From Fonsecaea monophora (taxonomy: Eukaryota > Ascomycota > Eurotiomycetes > Chaetothyriales > Herpotrichiellaceae), in the NCBI RefSeq assembly GCF_001642475.1, contig NW_019174046.1, forward strand, positions 36,695 to 100,694: a stretch of DNA of 64,000 nucleotides, written 5' to 3'. The number at the start of each line of letters is the position of its first letter. Within the stretch, counting starts at the first letter, position 1. Positions 23,119-35,271 of the stretch are shown one piece after another. Position numbers and translations under genes: made by a program. The notes beneath the pieces are model-generated. The model saw only the letters and a list, made by a program, of their open reading frames with translations. It was not told where the DNA came from and ran no database searches.

Positions 23119-25827
23119 ATGGCGCCTCAGGTCGACAAACGCCAACCTCGGGTGCCTCTGAGCTGCGAAAACTGTCGGAAACGAAAGATCAAATGTTCGG
23201 GCGAAAGACCTTTTTGTGACACATGCGCCCGTCGTGGCTTCAGCCATACCTGCTTCTATCTGCGCCAAAATGTGCAAATCCCTGCAGGGACCAGCTCCGA
23301 TGAGGTGCTCCAAAGAGTGAGAAGAGTCGAAAATCTCCTCGAGAGACAAGTCTACCTCCTCGAGCAGCGGCTTGAACCTTCACCAAAATCGAATTCGTCC
23401 AACCAAGATACTTTGTCCCAACATCAATCGTCGTCCGTGAACTCATCGCCCTGGACCGAGATCGAGGCGACTCCTTCTGAGACTGCTCCGGCAACAAATG
23501 TCGGTACCATCCTGGTATCCGAGGGAGGGTATGAAAGATTTATTCCCGGGCTCGCTTCTTCAGACGCCGAGTCGGTCAATGAACTGATTCAATCTGCTTC
23601 TGCTCCACCAATGTCATCGAGCTTCCCCTTCTCCGCCGAGGCACTCGCGGCGCGAAGAGCGCTTTTGGACACCCTACCTCCTGGACGACAGTGTGACGAA
23701 CTGAAGGATATATTCTTCGAAGTGTTCTCGCCGGTGAGTGTCACTTAAGCTTCTTAGTATTTCTCCAGTCGTCCACCTCGCCCCCTCAGGGCAGATCTGT
23801 CAGAGCCTTAGGAGGAATACCCTAGTGGCTCAAGGATCTGAGTCTTGTAAAGTGCTGTTGGCACTCAAAGAGAGCCATGTTTTCTCCTCCTTGTCACAAA
23901 CGTGGTAGGTACGGGTAGAGATGGTCTTGTTAAATGGTACGAAAACAAAAACAACAACCTTACACTCACCAACGAGTGCCCTCCCGCACCAATGCACGAG
24001 AAACTACCCTTCCGACGATGCTGACTCAGTCTCAAACAGCTCTTTCACATACTCCATGACCCATCATTCCATGCCGAGTACGCTCACTTTCGCCAATACC
24101 GAGGAGATGTGTCCCTCTCGTTTCTTGCCCTGGTATTCGTGATTCTCTCCATCTCTGTTACTGCACTGGACTCGGACCATCCACTGCTCGCAGACCTCGG
24201 AATGGAAGCGACGGCGTCAGCAAATATCAAAAGCTTAGCGACAAAATACCGAGCCGCCGCCATGGGATGCCTCTCAGCGCACCATTTTATGTGGCGACAC
24301 AACTTGCAGACTGTGCAAGCTTTGGTCCTTTTGATATACGCACTTTCACATGCTCATGGCCCTTCATGGGCCTTGTTGGGGGCTACCTTCAACATTTGCG
24401 TATCGATCGGTTGCCACATCGACCCGTCTCAACTGAACCTAGATCCAGTGAGAAGTGAACAGCGACGCCGGTGTTGGGCTGGCCTCATGTTACTGTATAC
24501 CATTCAAAACACTTGTCTGGGGAACATTGCCCCGATGAAGGTCATAGCCAACGTCCGTCTTCCTGCCGACGTGGACGATGACCACATCACCATGTATGAC
24601 AATCCGCTGTTGCACACAGATGAAACCCAACCCAAACCCCTGAGCAAAATGTCGTACATCCTCTTCAAGTTCAAACTATATCGGCTGGCGTCCGATATAA
24701 CAAACTTCACCCGGGAAAACGGGCAGTTGAGCGGCCTGTTCGAGCTCGACGCAAAGATCTCGAGGGAGGAGCACGAACACGACGCACGATTCGCCGACCC
24801 TCAGCGGCTTCCAGTTTACCATCTGGCTCATCTATACATCATCAAAAACTATACGAATCACCTGCGACTCATCCTCCATCGACCGTATCTTCCACCACAT
24901 TCTTCGGCGGCGGACAGCACATTGTACGAGTACCCGGAACAAATGCTGCAGAGCCGGCAGTATTGTAAGATGTCGGCTATGAAGATCATTGACAACCACG
25001 AGGACCTCTGCTGTAACGACAAGTTGAAGCCTTATCGCTGGTTCGTGTACGGTCTGGGCGGCTACCAGACGTTTCTGGCAGCGTCGACGCTTGTGGTGCT
25101 GCTTGGGTCGGAGGATGACTCGGTCGCTTCAGACCGCGCGGATGTCATCTACGCTCTTCGAAAATGTCAAGCACGGTTCGAGCAGCTGTCTCCGCGCAGC
25201 GACATCTCGGCCAAAGCGGCCCGAATCCTGCGCCGCACGCTTGGTCCCGTCACGAGTACCAACGGTGGTGCTGGGGGTCCCCTTCATGACACCCCAAGAC
25301 TGTACCATCAGTCCTCGAGCATTAGCGACGAGTCCAAGGTCGTGTACAGTATGAGCCACCGACACCAAATATCCAGCGCTTCCCCCGGCAACCTCCATGA
25401 CCACCACCTCCACCACCAGCAACAGCAGCACACATCAATCCCACCTGGTCCTGCTGGATACAATCAGACGGGCTTCACCAGCGGTGACTTTCCCAGTGGT
25501 GCCAACGAGGCCGTCACGACAAAAATGGAACCACCACCACCACCGCCGCCGCCGCCAACGTCACAGCACCAACACCAAGTCCAGTACCAGCACGAGCTCC
25601 AGCACCAGCACCACCATCAGCAACAGCAACAGCCTCCCCCTCATCCTCACTCCTTCTTCCCCTGCCCACAACCGCTCTACGAGCTGATGAATCTCCCCGC
25701 GGAGCAGTGGCTGGGCGGCCCCTCCGCGCTGGCCTGGGACTGGAGCAGCTGGGTCGACGTGCCCGAGGCCTCGATCGCGGGATCCGACATGTTCATGGAC
25801 ACTTCGGCTTCTGGCGTCATGATGTGA
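23119..25827 (+). CDS. Zn2Cys6 transcription factor with Fungal_trans domain
   Basis: Exons are 23119..23733 and 24040..25827, 800 aa. The N-terminal binuclear zinc cluster is complete (Cys16, 19, 26, 33, 36, 45, spacing 2-6-6-2-8), followed by a short coiled coil (VLQRVRRVENLLERQVYLLEQRL). The middle region (about 200-520) is the fungal-specific regulatory domain, with AEYAHFRQYRGDVSLSFLALV and the helix RRRCWAGLMLLYTIQNTCLG. The last 180 residues are low complexity: His, Gln and Pro runs, with poly-Pro at about 25531-25558. The intron is long for this genome (306 nt) but joins FEVFSP to LFHILHDP in phase 0. The start is the ATG at 23119, just before the zinc cluster. It is a nuclear regulator of unknown target; it lies 640 bp from the 3' end of carX and 930 bp after the hydrolase fusion. 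Confidence 0.92.
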
Positions 25828-26466
25828 TGCTATCTTGTGTCCTTTGTTGTATTTCTAGAAGGACATGGACATGTGGATATAGATATGAAAAATGTAAATA
25901 CCCCCTGTGCGTGCGATAGACAATTGGTACGATCTGCTCGGCCGAGACTCGAGATACGGTAGTTTTAGTACGTCGCTTCTTCTCCTTCCCATCCTCATAT
26001 CCAGGGGTTTGACTCCGATCCCGACCCTGTTTCTGGTTCTGGTTCTCATCATGGTTGGTTGGTGCTAATTAAACCCCCGGTTTCACTTCACTCAATTCCA
26101 CTACTCCTGCTCTACTTTCCTCCTCTGGTGCCCGTCGTGTCTCTCTGATCACGAGATGACATGTCATGTCATGTAATTACGCACGGTGCACTGTTGGTCG
26201 GCAGGCAAGATGGGATGTCTCTCAACGACCACGAAAGCCACGACTGGACGAATGAGAACTTCGACGACGCGGGTTTGGGGAAAGGGGACAGGAACAGGGA
26301 TATACCGTCGTTCGATAAAATACCTATCTAGGTAACTGAGGAATTTTAATGATTTGATATTACGGCGAGATATCCATCGTATGGACCGCCGAATAACTAC
26401 TATCCCGTGCACTTACGGAAGGCTTCAAAGGCACCGCCAGCACCGCTTCACATTATGTACTTTTCT
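25828..26466. other. Intergenic, convergent 3' ends
   Basis: The 3' flanks of the transcription factor and of carX (convergent) meet here. Nothing else is seen. Confidence 0.6.
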
Positions 26467-28464
26467 TTACCCCAGAGCCCTCTCCAGCCTGTTCCTGACG
26501 GCCAGCCACCAGTTCGCTTGCTGCTCGGCCTCGTCTCTTTGTTGAATGGCCCGGATGGTCTCGATTGGCCGCTGCGATTTGACCTGTTCCTCGGTGAAGA
26601 AATTACCATGGAGGCCATAGGGTACTCTCTGCGTCAGGTATACTCGAGCGGCCAACGTCTTCATGTCTCGGGCATCAATGATCCACAGCTCACTTTTGGC
26701 ATCGGGACGACATTCGCCTGATGAGTCTAGCTGTGATTCGTCAAAGACATAGGTCAGCAGCCAGCCATCATCTTCCTGAGTGCCGCCTTCACGTGGCACA
26801 AAGTGTGGCTCCTGTGCGAACCAGCCTTGCGGAAGGCGAAAAATCGAGATTGGGTCATCCTCCTCCCGAAATTGTAAGATCGTATTGATACACCTTGTAT
26901 CAACACAGTCAAGTACACCCCGGGTATGTGAATAAGTCTTGCCTCGCTTGATGAGCGTCTCCACATCTGCCTTGACCAAGCAGTCGATCTTCGCAGCACG
27001 GCCAAGGGCGGCTCCAAAGGTGCCAATGGAAGTCGAACAACCAAAGACATACCTAGCCTGGCTCATTGTGCTGTCTTTCCTAATATTGGGAAATTCGAAC
27101 GGGATAGCGCTTAATGCGAAGTCATGTGTTATGCGCCCTGGCTGTGTCATTGAGAACTGATAGTAGTGGAGCCGGCACTGTTCTTCACTATCAGGCCCAT
27201 TGAGCATTTGTTCAGGAGCGGGAATATTGCCTGCATCAAAAATGACCGACGCCGAAGTCAGTCGACATGCGAGCATATTGACGGCAGTTGTCCGCAGTTG
27301 TCCCGTTACCTTGTCAAGCACCTGATCTTCCCACGTATTCGCAGTATGGAAGATGCAGCATGCTTTTGTCTTAAACCAGACAACCTGCTGGGGCAGGTAT
27401 CGAGGAAAGATACCGAATCGAGAATGAGACGTTGCGTCGTAGGTAACAACAGGCTTATTCTTTACCAAGTTCAATGGATCCAGCGACAGAGGCAAGTCCA
27501 TGATGACAGTGTGGTGTGCCGACACTCCAAAATCATGCATCATCTTTGCCGACGAAATCCCCGGAACTGGGGCATTCAGAAGCCTGATTGGTCTCTCGAG
27601 CGGCGAAGAAGGGACGGCGGGCGAGAAGGTCGCAGGAATAATCGAGTAATGTACATATGGAGGGACAAAAGTCGAGTGGAAGAGGACCAGCTCTCCCGTC
27701 TTCGGGTCGACACGAGGATGGGCGGTGGTCCATTCTTTCATGAACCGCAGTAACCCATCTCCCCCAAATCCCGAGCCGTTCTCTCCTCCTAGCTCCCCTT
27801 CTGCTCTCAGCCCGTTGAACCAGCCAATAGTTTCGAGGCCCGGAAGAAGGACCCTGATTGGGGGGCCGGATTCGCAGGTGGCAAGAGCGCGACCATCATG
27901 GAATAAAACACCCGTGTTGGCCACGCTGATCTTCTTAATAGCTTGGACTGAGCCAGGAAGTCGTGATAATAAGACAAATAAGATGCTGCGGAAGATAAGG
28001 GCGATGAGCTTGTACAATGAGGTCAATGGATTGACCAATGCTGCTATGCTCGGGAGGATCGGATGGCGCAGGTGTTTTGAGGATATTGTGGACAGATAGA
28101 TGTCGGTCAAGATGTATTGGTTGACAAATTCTGGTTGCACACCATTGGCAATCCGTGTGAACACGACACCGCTGAGCATACCATCCCCGTCGAACCAGTG
28201 CGCATCCCGGCCCAAGTCCTCGTTTGCCACTGGGTTGCCGCCATTTCGCACGTATTCACCTCCAAATAGCTCTTCTGGTATGCTCCCAGAATATGGGCAT
28301 GGTACTAGACTCTGGGCCTTCTGCAAAGGAGCAAAGTTGCCACTAAGGTAGGGATGCGGATGGCTTCTCTTGTAATCTCGAGAGGACTTCGCGCTCGAGG
28401 GCGAATAGGATGGGTGCTTTCTAGGTGTATCTGGTGTGACGACGGAGGAAAGCGAGTTGGTCAT
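26467..28464 (-). CDS. carX: Carotenoid cleavage oxygenase, retinal-forming CarX type
   Basis: A 665-aa, intron-free member of the carotenoid cleavage dioxygenase family. The CarX group splits beta-carotene centrally into two retinals; its relative CarT cleaves torulene. The seven-blade propeller family marks are present: HPYLSGNFAP, EYVRNGGNPV, DAHWFDGDGML. All four iron-binding histidines can be assigned: His249 (EWTTAHPR), His310 (KMMHDFG), His373 (CIFHTANTWED) and His619 (VPYGLHGNF). I chose the ATG at 28464; the frame continues 16 codons upstream to a GTG only. Position supports CarX rather than CarT: it is divergent from carRA and in one block with carB and an opsin, as in the Fusarium car cluster. 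The product would be the chromophore for the opsin at 35272. Confidence 0.92.
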   Translation of the reverse strand: MTNSLSSVVTPDTPRKHPSYSPSSAKSSRDYKRSHPHPYLSGNFAPLQKAQSLVPCPYSGSIPEELFGGEYVRNGGNPVANEDLGRDAHWFDGDGMLSGVVFTRIANGVQPEFVNQYILTDIYLSTISSKHLRHPILPSIAALVNPLTSLYKLIALIFRSILFVLLSRLPGSVQAIKKISVANTGVLFHDGRALATCESGPPIRVLLPGLETIGWFNGLRAEGELGGENGSGFGGDGLLRFMKEWTTAHPRVDPKTGELVLFHSTFVPPYVHYSIIPATFSPAVPSSPLERPIRLLNAPVPGISSAKMMHDFGVSAHHTVIMDLPLSLDPLNLVKNKPVVTYDATSHSRFGIFPRYLPQQVVWFKTKACCIFHTANTWEDQVLDKVTGQLRTTAVNMLACRLTSASVIFDAGNIPAPEQMLNGPDSEEQCRLHYYQFSMTQPGRITHDFALSAIPFEFPNIRKDSTMSQARYVFGCSTSIGTFGAALGRAAKIDCLVKADVETLIKRGKTYSHTRGVLDCVDTRCINTILQFREEDDPISIFRLPQGWFAQEPHFVPREGGTQEDDGWLLTYVFDESQLDSSGECRPDAKSELWIIDARDMKTLAARVYLTQRVPYGLHGNFFTEEQVKSQRPIETIRAIQQRDEAEQQANWWLAVRNRLERALG

Positions 28465-29499
28465 ACTCGAGACAAGATGAAAGAACCCAGCAGTGGTGGA
28501 GATCCTCGACACAGCCTGAAGCCGAATCCTTCCGTAATGTGTCGGTTTGCTGCTAAACCTTTAAGAGGGGATCTTTATCAAAGAGTGAATGCTTCCACAA
28601 GTTATGCAAGGTCGACGTCTCTTGTCCGAGGCCGTTGGATGTGACGGGGTCCGAGACGCCCCTCAGGATCAAGTTCAAACATGCATCGGATCACGCAACC
28701 AGAGAGAAGAGAAGGTCGATTCACATGTCAGCACCAGGGGGACCTTGCAAGTGAGGAGATAAGTTAGTGGCCTTGCTAAGCTCACATGATGAAGTCGTCG
28801 CAGGACAAGTAGGGGAGAATGCGTTGATCTCAATGCCAACATGTCTCCTAAAACATCCAACCAGAGGAAAGTAAAGGAGGGGAAAACAGCCCAGCGAAGA
28901 CAAAACTGAAGTCAGCCGAGCAGGTGGAAGCATCGAAGCTGCAGGTCAACGATGCGGAGGAAATCATGGCGTCATTGAGCACTGGCCGGTGGCAGCATTG
29001 TTATTTGAGCTAGTAGAGAGCCAAGACGCTAACTAATGATTGCGACCCATGTGAAGAACCATGAACAGAATGTTAGCCGAGAATCCGCTTACCTCTTTTG
29101 TAGCTCGACTTTTGCTGCTTTTGTCGGAAGCTGCACGCCGCGGCCCGTCAGCCTCGTGTCCGTGTGGCTTGACCCCCACCACCATCGCCCATCACAGCCT
29201 TCATCGTCCGCAGCTTTCATCCCCAACTTGGAATTGTGCGCGTCATGATATCCCAGAAATTTCATGGCTTCCCATCAGACCTCTGCACAAGTCCACACAG
29301 CCATGTCTGCATGCTTTCGGCTATCCATATACTTTGCCTCAAAATCCCAACCGTTCCTCCGCTCCTGGCGTTGAAAACGAACGGCTGATTGGTATAACAT
29401 GGCGACTGCTGCGGCCGGAAGCTTTTACTGAGACAGGACCTTTTGAACTTCTTTCACTGGCGCAAAAGGCCTTCAATTGACCATCAGAGCTCTGTCCTG
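28465..29499. promoter_or_regulatory. Divergent promoter region carX / carRA
   Basis: One kilobase separates the divergent starts of carX and carRA and must carry both promoters. On the carX side four GATC words fall within 260 bp (28570, 28667, 28689, 28826), the core of white-collar/GATA-type sites. This is a weak signal, since short words recur by chance. No open frame here looks real. Confidence 0.45.
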
Positions 29500-31524
29500 A
29501 TGTACGATTATGCGCTGGTGTATGTGGCTGTCTGCTTCTGACCCCCTCCAAACAAGTTCTAACAAGTGCCTCTGCCACAATAGTCATGTTGTTCACACAA
29601 TCCCCCTTGCGATAGCCTTGTCTATTGCCCTAGGACCTCTGTTGACACGACGGGATATCTACAAGATATGCTTCCTTCAACTTGTCGCCGTCACATATAC
29701 AATTCCTTGGTGGGTGTAGGATCGACGACTTCTGTTCTTCAGAGATGCTGACTGGCCAAGGGACTCATACCTGATTAGAACCAGGATCTGGAGTATGTCA
29801 TTTCTATTCTTATATCCCTGTTGGTTTCTGACATAATACTAACTTGTGCTAGCATATCCGCAACACGTTGTTATAGGGCCGACTCTGTTTGATATTCCTG
29901 CCGAAGAGGTCTTCTTCTTTAGCATCCAGACTTACATCGTAGGCATCCCCCCTGTTTGTGAGCAGTCAAGATCGCTAATTTTGAACAGTCAACTTGTCTC
30001 CAGATACTCCTCAGCAAGCCGGTGCTCACTGCAATTTATTTGCATAATGAAGCCGACTCACTGGACCCTGTTGGCAAGTCTCTCTTGCCCTGGAAGCGAG
30101 CAGGTCAGCTCGTTTTTAGCTTGGGTTTGGTGGTTCCAATCCTGCTCCGAGAAAGCAATGCCGAAGGCCATTACATGCGACTGATCCTGATTTGGGCTTG
30201 CCCGGTAATGTTGATGCTTTGGACATTTGCCTACCAGCTACTTCTCACGGTGCCATGGACTACAACCTGGTTACCTATCGCCGCATCGACTTTATATCTG
30301 TGGATCGTCGATACATTGGCTCTCCGCCGAGGCACCTGGAGTATCGAATCAGGCACAAAGCTCGGCATTCAGGTCTGGCCTCATTTGGAACTAGAAGAAG
30401 CCGTCTTCTTCCTTCTGACAAATACCCTTATAGTGTGGGGGGCGACTGCGTTTGACAACGCCGTGGCTATTCTCGACTCCTTTCCGGGGAATTTCCCCAC
30501 GGTCCCCGGCATCCCTCCTCCGACCTTGATGTTCAAAGCTCTATTTCTGGCCACTTCAAAATATGACACTGCGCGTCTCCACGGCTTGCGAAATGCACAC
30601 ACAGTTCTTGCTAAGAAAAGCCGATCATTCTACCTGGCCTCGGGAGTCTTTGTGGGTCGTCTGAGAATCGACCTGATACTCCTCTACGCGTTTTGCAGAG
30701 TGGCTGATGATCTGATTGACGACGCGCCTTCTGCAACTGAGGCAAGTAAATGGGTGCAATATTTTACCAATTTCCTTGATGTTGCGTACTCACCGAAAAG
30801 GGACGAGAACCGGTTACAGCAGGCTCTAGACCCATTCCCACCCAAGGCACGGTCTATCTTACGACTTCTTCCCACGGACAAATTGCCGTCGGCGCCGCTC
30901 TACTCGCTTCTAGATGGCTTCCGGATCGACCAGAAATTCTTTGATGCAGAATCTAGGCGCAATCCTCCCATTGCCACTTTTGCTGACCTTGAACGTTATG
31001 CAAGCTGTGTCGCGGGTACGGTCGGTGAACTCTGTTTGAACCTTGTCTATTATCATGACCCCGATCAAGGAACACAGACAGATACAAGACAACAGTGCCT
31101 CACTGCTGGTGCGAAAATGGGCCGAGCCCTGCAATACATCAACATTGTCCGAGATGTCAAGACAGACGCCGATGCCGGACGATGCTACATTCCTAGCGAG
31201 TGGCTTGATAATTCAACGCAGGGTTTAGCCGTATCTCGAGCCGACCAAATTGCGCTCCATAGAAGGACAGTCTTGGACGTTGCATTCGCCATCTACGCTG
31301 AGAATAGAGATGCAATCGAGGCGCTGCCCTATTATGCGCGAGGTGGCATCCGTGTCGCGGTCGAGAGCTACATGGAAATTGGCAGGGTGATGCGCGAGCG
31401 AATGCAGCAGGGCAGGCCTTTAGATTTTGCTGGTGGTGGCAAGAAGGGACGTTCTAGCGTCCCCAAGCCGAGGAGGATATGGGTTGGATGGAAGACAATG
31501 ATGGGGAGGAGGGGTGCTGTGTGA
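29500..31524 (+). CDS. carRA: Bifunctional lycopene cyclase / phytoene synthase
   Basis: Exons are 29500..29519, 29584..29709, 29761..29792, 29853..29938 and 29989..31524, 599 aa, close to the usual fungal length of about 600. The first exon encodes only MYDYAL plus two bases. The N-terminal half (to about residue 235) is the membrane-bound lycopene cyclase, two related units with PWDSYLI, IPAEEVFFFSIQTYI, RGTWSIESGTKL and LELEEAVFFLLTN. The C-terminal half is phytoene synthase, which joins two geranylgeranyl-PP molecules. Both Asp-rich motifs are intact: DDLIDD (328-333) and NIVRDVKTD (473-481). The protein thus does the first and the last step of beta-carotene synthesis, as AL-2/CarRA enzymes do. 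The fifth-exon acceptor at 29988 was preferred over one 15 nt downstream because it restores the family spacing after QTYI. It is divergent to carX and tandem with carB. Confidence 0.95.
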
Positions 31525-31989
31525 TAGAGGGGCTTTACTTGATCACTTCAACCTTCAATCTTCATAGCTGTGTGTGGTTGCGAGTCTCGCTCTGGCCCTA
31601 TTCGGAGGTCTGGCCAAGGGACCGTTTGGCTGCACCTAGCGTGCGGGGCCTGCGCGTCGACATCAGAGCCAGATCTTCCCATTATCTTGGACATTGCAAA
31701 CTCCCCTGCGTTAATCCATTACCAATTTCTTCGTGACTACAGCCGTGACCTGCTCACTAGTTAGATAAGATCGCAGACGCCAATAGAGCTGATTCCGTGC
31801 TCAGGATGGACTATGGACCGAACCCGCCCGGAAATATTCACATGCATGTGTCTTGAATCCAAAGTCATGTTGTCATTGACTCTGACGGCCTCGTGCCGAC
31901 AGAGGATACAACATGTCTTTCTAACAGGCCTCTACTTGTCTCTAGATCTCTGAATATTCATATCAGTTGTGACGAACAAGTGCTGGGAT
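31525..31989. other. carRA-carB intergenic region
   Basis: This 465-bp stretch carries the carRA 3' end and the carB promoter. One GATCG word occurs at 31769-31773. Nothing else is recognised. Confidence 0.5.
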
Positions 31990-33838
31990 ATGGACAAGCC
32001 CAAGAGCGTTATCATCGTAGGTGAGCTTTTTCTGAGACTGGATTTTGTTGTCGGCCTTGGTTCATTTTGCTGATCCCGAGACAACATAATACAGGCGCTG
32101 GTGCCGGCGGTATTTCCAGCGCAGCCAGGCTTGCCAAAGCTGGGTTCCGGGTGACCGTGCTCGAAAAGAACGACTACACCGGCGGACGCTGCAGCCTGAT
32201 ACACGATGGCGGCGGCCACCGCTTCGACCAAGGCCCGTCTCTCCTCCTCCTGCCCGACCTGTTCGCGGAAGCCTTCGCCGACCTAGATACATCCCTCGAG
32301 GCCGAAGGGGTCGAGTTGCTCAAGTGCGAGCCCAACTATAACGTCTGGTTCGGCGACGGGGAGTGCATCGAGCTGTCCACGGACGTGGCGCGGATGAAGA
32401 AAACAATCGAGCGGTGGGAAGGCAAAGAAGGCTTCGAGAGATACCTCGCCTGGATGAAGGAGGCTCACGTCCACTACGAGGCCAGCGTCGTCCATGTGCT
32501 GCGGAAGAACTTCTCTACCATCTGGGCAATGGCCCGTCCGAGCTTCCTGCCCTACCTCATGGCGCTCCACCCGTTCGAAAGCATCTGGAACCGGGCGGCG
32601 CGCTATTTTCTGACGGAGCGGCTGAGGAGAGCCTTCACTTTCGGGAGCATGTACATGGGCATGAGTCCCTTTGAAGCCCCCGGCACCTATAGCCTTCTCC
32701 AGTATACGGAACTGGCTGAAGGCATATGGTCAGTGTCCAGTGACAGAACCATGATTATAAACTTGCGCACTAACGAGAGAAAAGGTATCCCAGGGGCGGG
32801 TTCCATCGAGTCTTGGATGCTTTGGTCAAAGCTGGACAACGTCTCGGGGTCGAGTACAGACTGTCGACACCCGTTGCCCGAGTAAACGTGGACGGATATT
32901 CTCAACGTGCGACGGGCGTCACACTGGCCTCTGGAGAGGTCGTGAACGCCGATATTGTCTTGGTCAATGCTGATCTCGTCTATGCTTACAACGAATTGTT
33001 ACCTCCTTCTCGGCAAGCTACAACAATATCGAAGAAACCGGCTTCTTGCTCCAGCATCTCATTCTACTGTAAGTTCCCCACTTCGCAACTCTTTCACATC
33101 GAGCTAAGTTGTCCAGGGTCAATGGACAAGATGGTCCCTGAACTCCACACACACAACGTCTTCCTCGCCGACGACTACCAAGACAGCTTCGACGACATCT
33201 TCAAGCGACAGCAAATTCCCAAAGAACCTTCATTTTACGTCAACGTGCCTTCACGGGTCGACCCGAGTGCCGCCCCTCAAGACCGAGACAGCGTGGTGGT
33301 GCTTGTCCCATGTGGTCACCTACTGGAGGGCGAGGCTGATCGAGGGCTAAACCCCCACAGCGCACAAGATTGGCGGGCCATGGTTGCGAAAGCTCGGCAT
33401 GCAGTCTTTGAGACGATTCGTCTCCGGACGGGGGCAGACCTTCAATCTCATGTCGCTCACGAGATAGTCAATACGCCGAGCACGTGGAAAGACAGATTCA
33501 ATCTAGATAGGGGAGCCATTCTTGGATTGAGCCATTCATTCTTCAACGTGTTGAGCTTCAGACCAGGCACGAAGCATACGACAATAGCTGGCGTGTATTT
33601 CGTTGGAGCCAGCACTCACCCGGGCACGGGTGTGCCCATTGTTCTCGCTGGTAGCAAGATCACCACTGAACAAATCCTTGATGACCTTGGTATGGTCAAG
33701 CCATGGTCTCCAGGAAACCACAAGAGAAGGGTTGTGAGTGAACTGGATAAACTGGGAACGCGTCCCCTGGATCTCGTGCACAGTCTTCTTGGTCTGTTAC
33801 TTGTGGTGTTGGTGATGCTTGTGCTCTTGATGAAATGA
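31990..33838 (+). CDS. carB: Phytoene desaturase
   Basis: Exons are 31990..32020, 32095..32728, 32785..33068 and 33117..33838, 556 aa. The enzyme introduces four or five double bonds into phytoene to give lycopene or 3,4-didehydrolycopene and uses FAD. The dinucleotide-binding motif is at the very N-terminus (VIIVGAGAGGISSAARLA), completed by the first splice. The desaturase signature VYFVGASTHPGTGVPIVLAGSK lies near the C-terminus, and the chain ends with a hydrophobic anchor (LLGLLLVVLVMLVLL), as expected for a membrane-attached enzyme. The junctions restore EGIWYPRGGF and SFYWSMDK, both typical of CarB/AL-1. It lies downstream of carRA in the same orientation, 465 bp away. Confidence 0.95.
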
Positions 33839-35271
33839 TAATATGTCTGAAGAACTTGGTCGGTGATAGACGTCAGCGAAAAGGTGAACATACAAAACAC
33901 TAGTTTTTCCATTTCCTTCAACCATTCTCAAGTTCTAGTTCCTTCGTATCCATTCACTTGTCAAGGTCTTCTTTCTGCAGCCTCGCGTCATCGTGGCGGC
34001 TCTTCTGTTCAGCCACGGAACGCAAAACGGCAAGAAGGACCCATCCCACTTAGCCGTACCTGGCAGCTCTGCCGCATTGGACATTGCGGATAATCCTCCG
34101 GAATGACTTGGTGTGCTGTCAGCACTCCTATGACATCATCGCTCTGGTACCACTGCTGCTTTCATCCACTCACATCACCTCACACAAGGATCCTGGCGGT
34201 GGGCGTCGATCATCAAGGAATCACCGGAGGATTCCATCGAATCATTGGCGTCAGGGCAGCTCTAAGTCTCCCAAACGTTTTTGCGGTAGAGCCTTGCTCC
34301 CAGCATTTCCGACACAAAATACCTCTGACTAAACCTCTACAGGATGGCTGGTTCACAAGGCGACCTTTCTCGTCTGAGGTAGTGAGATGGCCTTGCCAAA
34401 AGCCCCTTGTCCTTTTTCTGTCGACGTCTCACCATGGACCACCAATGCCGGATGAGCCTAATGCCAGCTGTCTTCGCAATTTTCTCCGGTTCGCCACAGG
34501 ATTGGAAGTCCGACCTCCTGATCGAGTCCAGTCCCAGCTCCCATCCCAAGTCAAGGCGGTCTGCACTAGCCATCAGCCTGCATTTGCTCCCAAAGGGTCG
34601 AAGCCGACGACATCCGAGCGCGAAATGGTTTGTCGGAGTCGTCGAATGACTGTCACGGTAGCCTCAACAAATCTCAGACCACCACGACTGCAGGCCCGGG
34701 TGTCTGGGCTAACCTGCGCTGACCACGGCGTCCACTCATTGTTGAACGCGATGTTGCCGATGCCAACAGAAAGATGAGCTAATGCGTGGGTCGCTTGGTG
34801 ACAGTCACCTGTTTGGGACATGAAAACAAAGAGCCTACCAGAGACATCCCAGAGCCTTGCAGCCCAAGGGGCAGATGACCCTCCCCAGATGAGGAAATCT
34901 TGTAGCGCAGCTTACTTGATACGTTCTGCCAGAAGATTCCCTCGCTGCCCGGCTCCTACGGCAGCGTCAAGTCCATGGAGAAACTCTCGAGGAATCGCCG
35001 GGAATGCTTGTTTTCAACAATGCAGCATGCCGTTTCTGTTGACTGAGGGAAGCGAATGGACGTCACGTTGCTCCATCCGTGAGAGTCCGTATCTCAAAGG
35101 CACAAAGACCTTGATCTATTAAACCCCTCTTTCACCCCGAGATAACACGTCTATCCTCACTTCAACCAGCACAGTCAAGACATCAGAGGCCAATAGTCCT
35201 TTCGCAAAGTCAGTCCCAGCACTTTTTGATCGAAGCCACGACAACCTCCCGCACCAATTACTTTCTTCAAG
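33839..35271. other. carB-carO intergenic region
   Basis: This 1.4-kb stretch carries the carB 3' flank and the opsin promoter. A 224-codon open frame at 34103-34777 has no family resemblance and I do not count it as a gene. A GATCGA word lies at 35228-35233, about 40 nt before the opsin start. Confidence 0.5.

Noticed and set aside
27166..27753. 195-codon plus-strand frame inside carX
   Set aside because: It is antisense to a well-supported enzyme and has no features of its own.
29989..30003. Alternative acceptor 15 nt downstream for carRA exon 5
   Set aside because: It would delete five residues between QTYI and ILLSKP that are present in the family; the upstream acceptor keeps the spacing.
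34103..34777. 224-codon ATG frame between carB and carO
   Set aside because: No domain, no homology pattern and no splice extension; composition resembles translated non-coding DNA.
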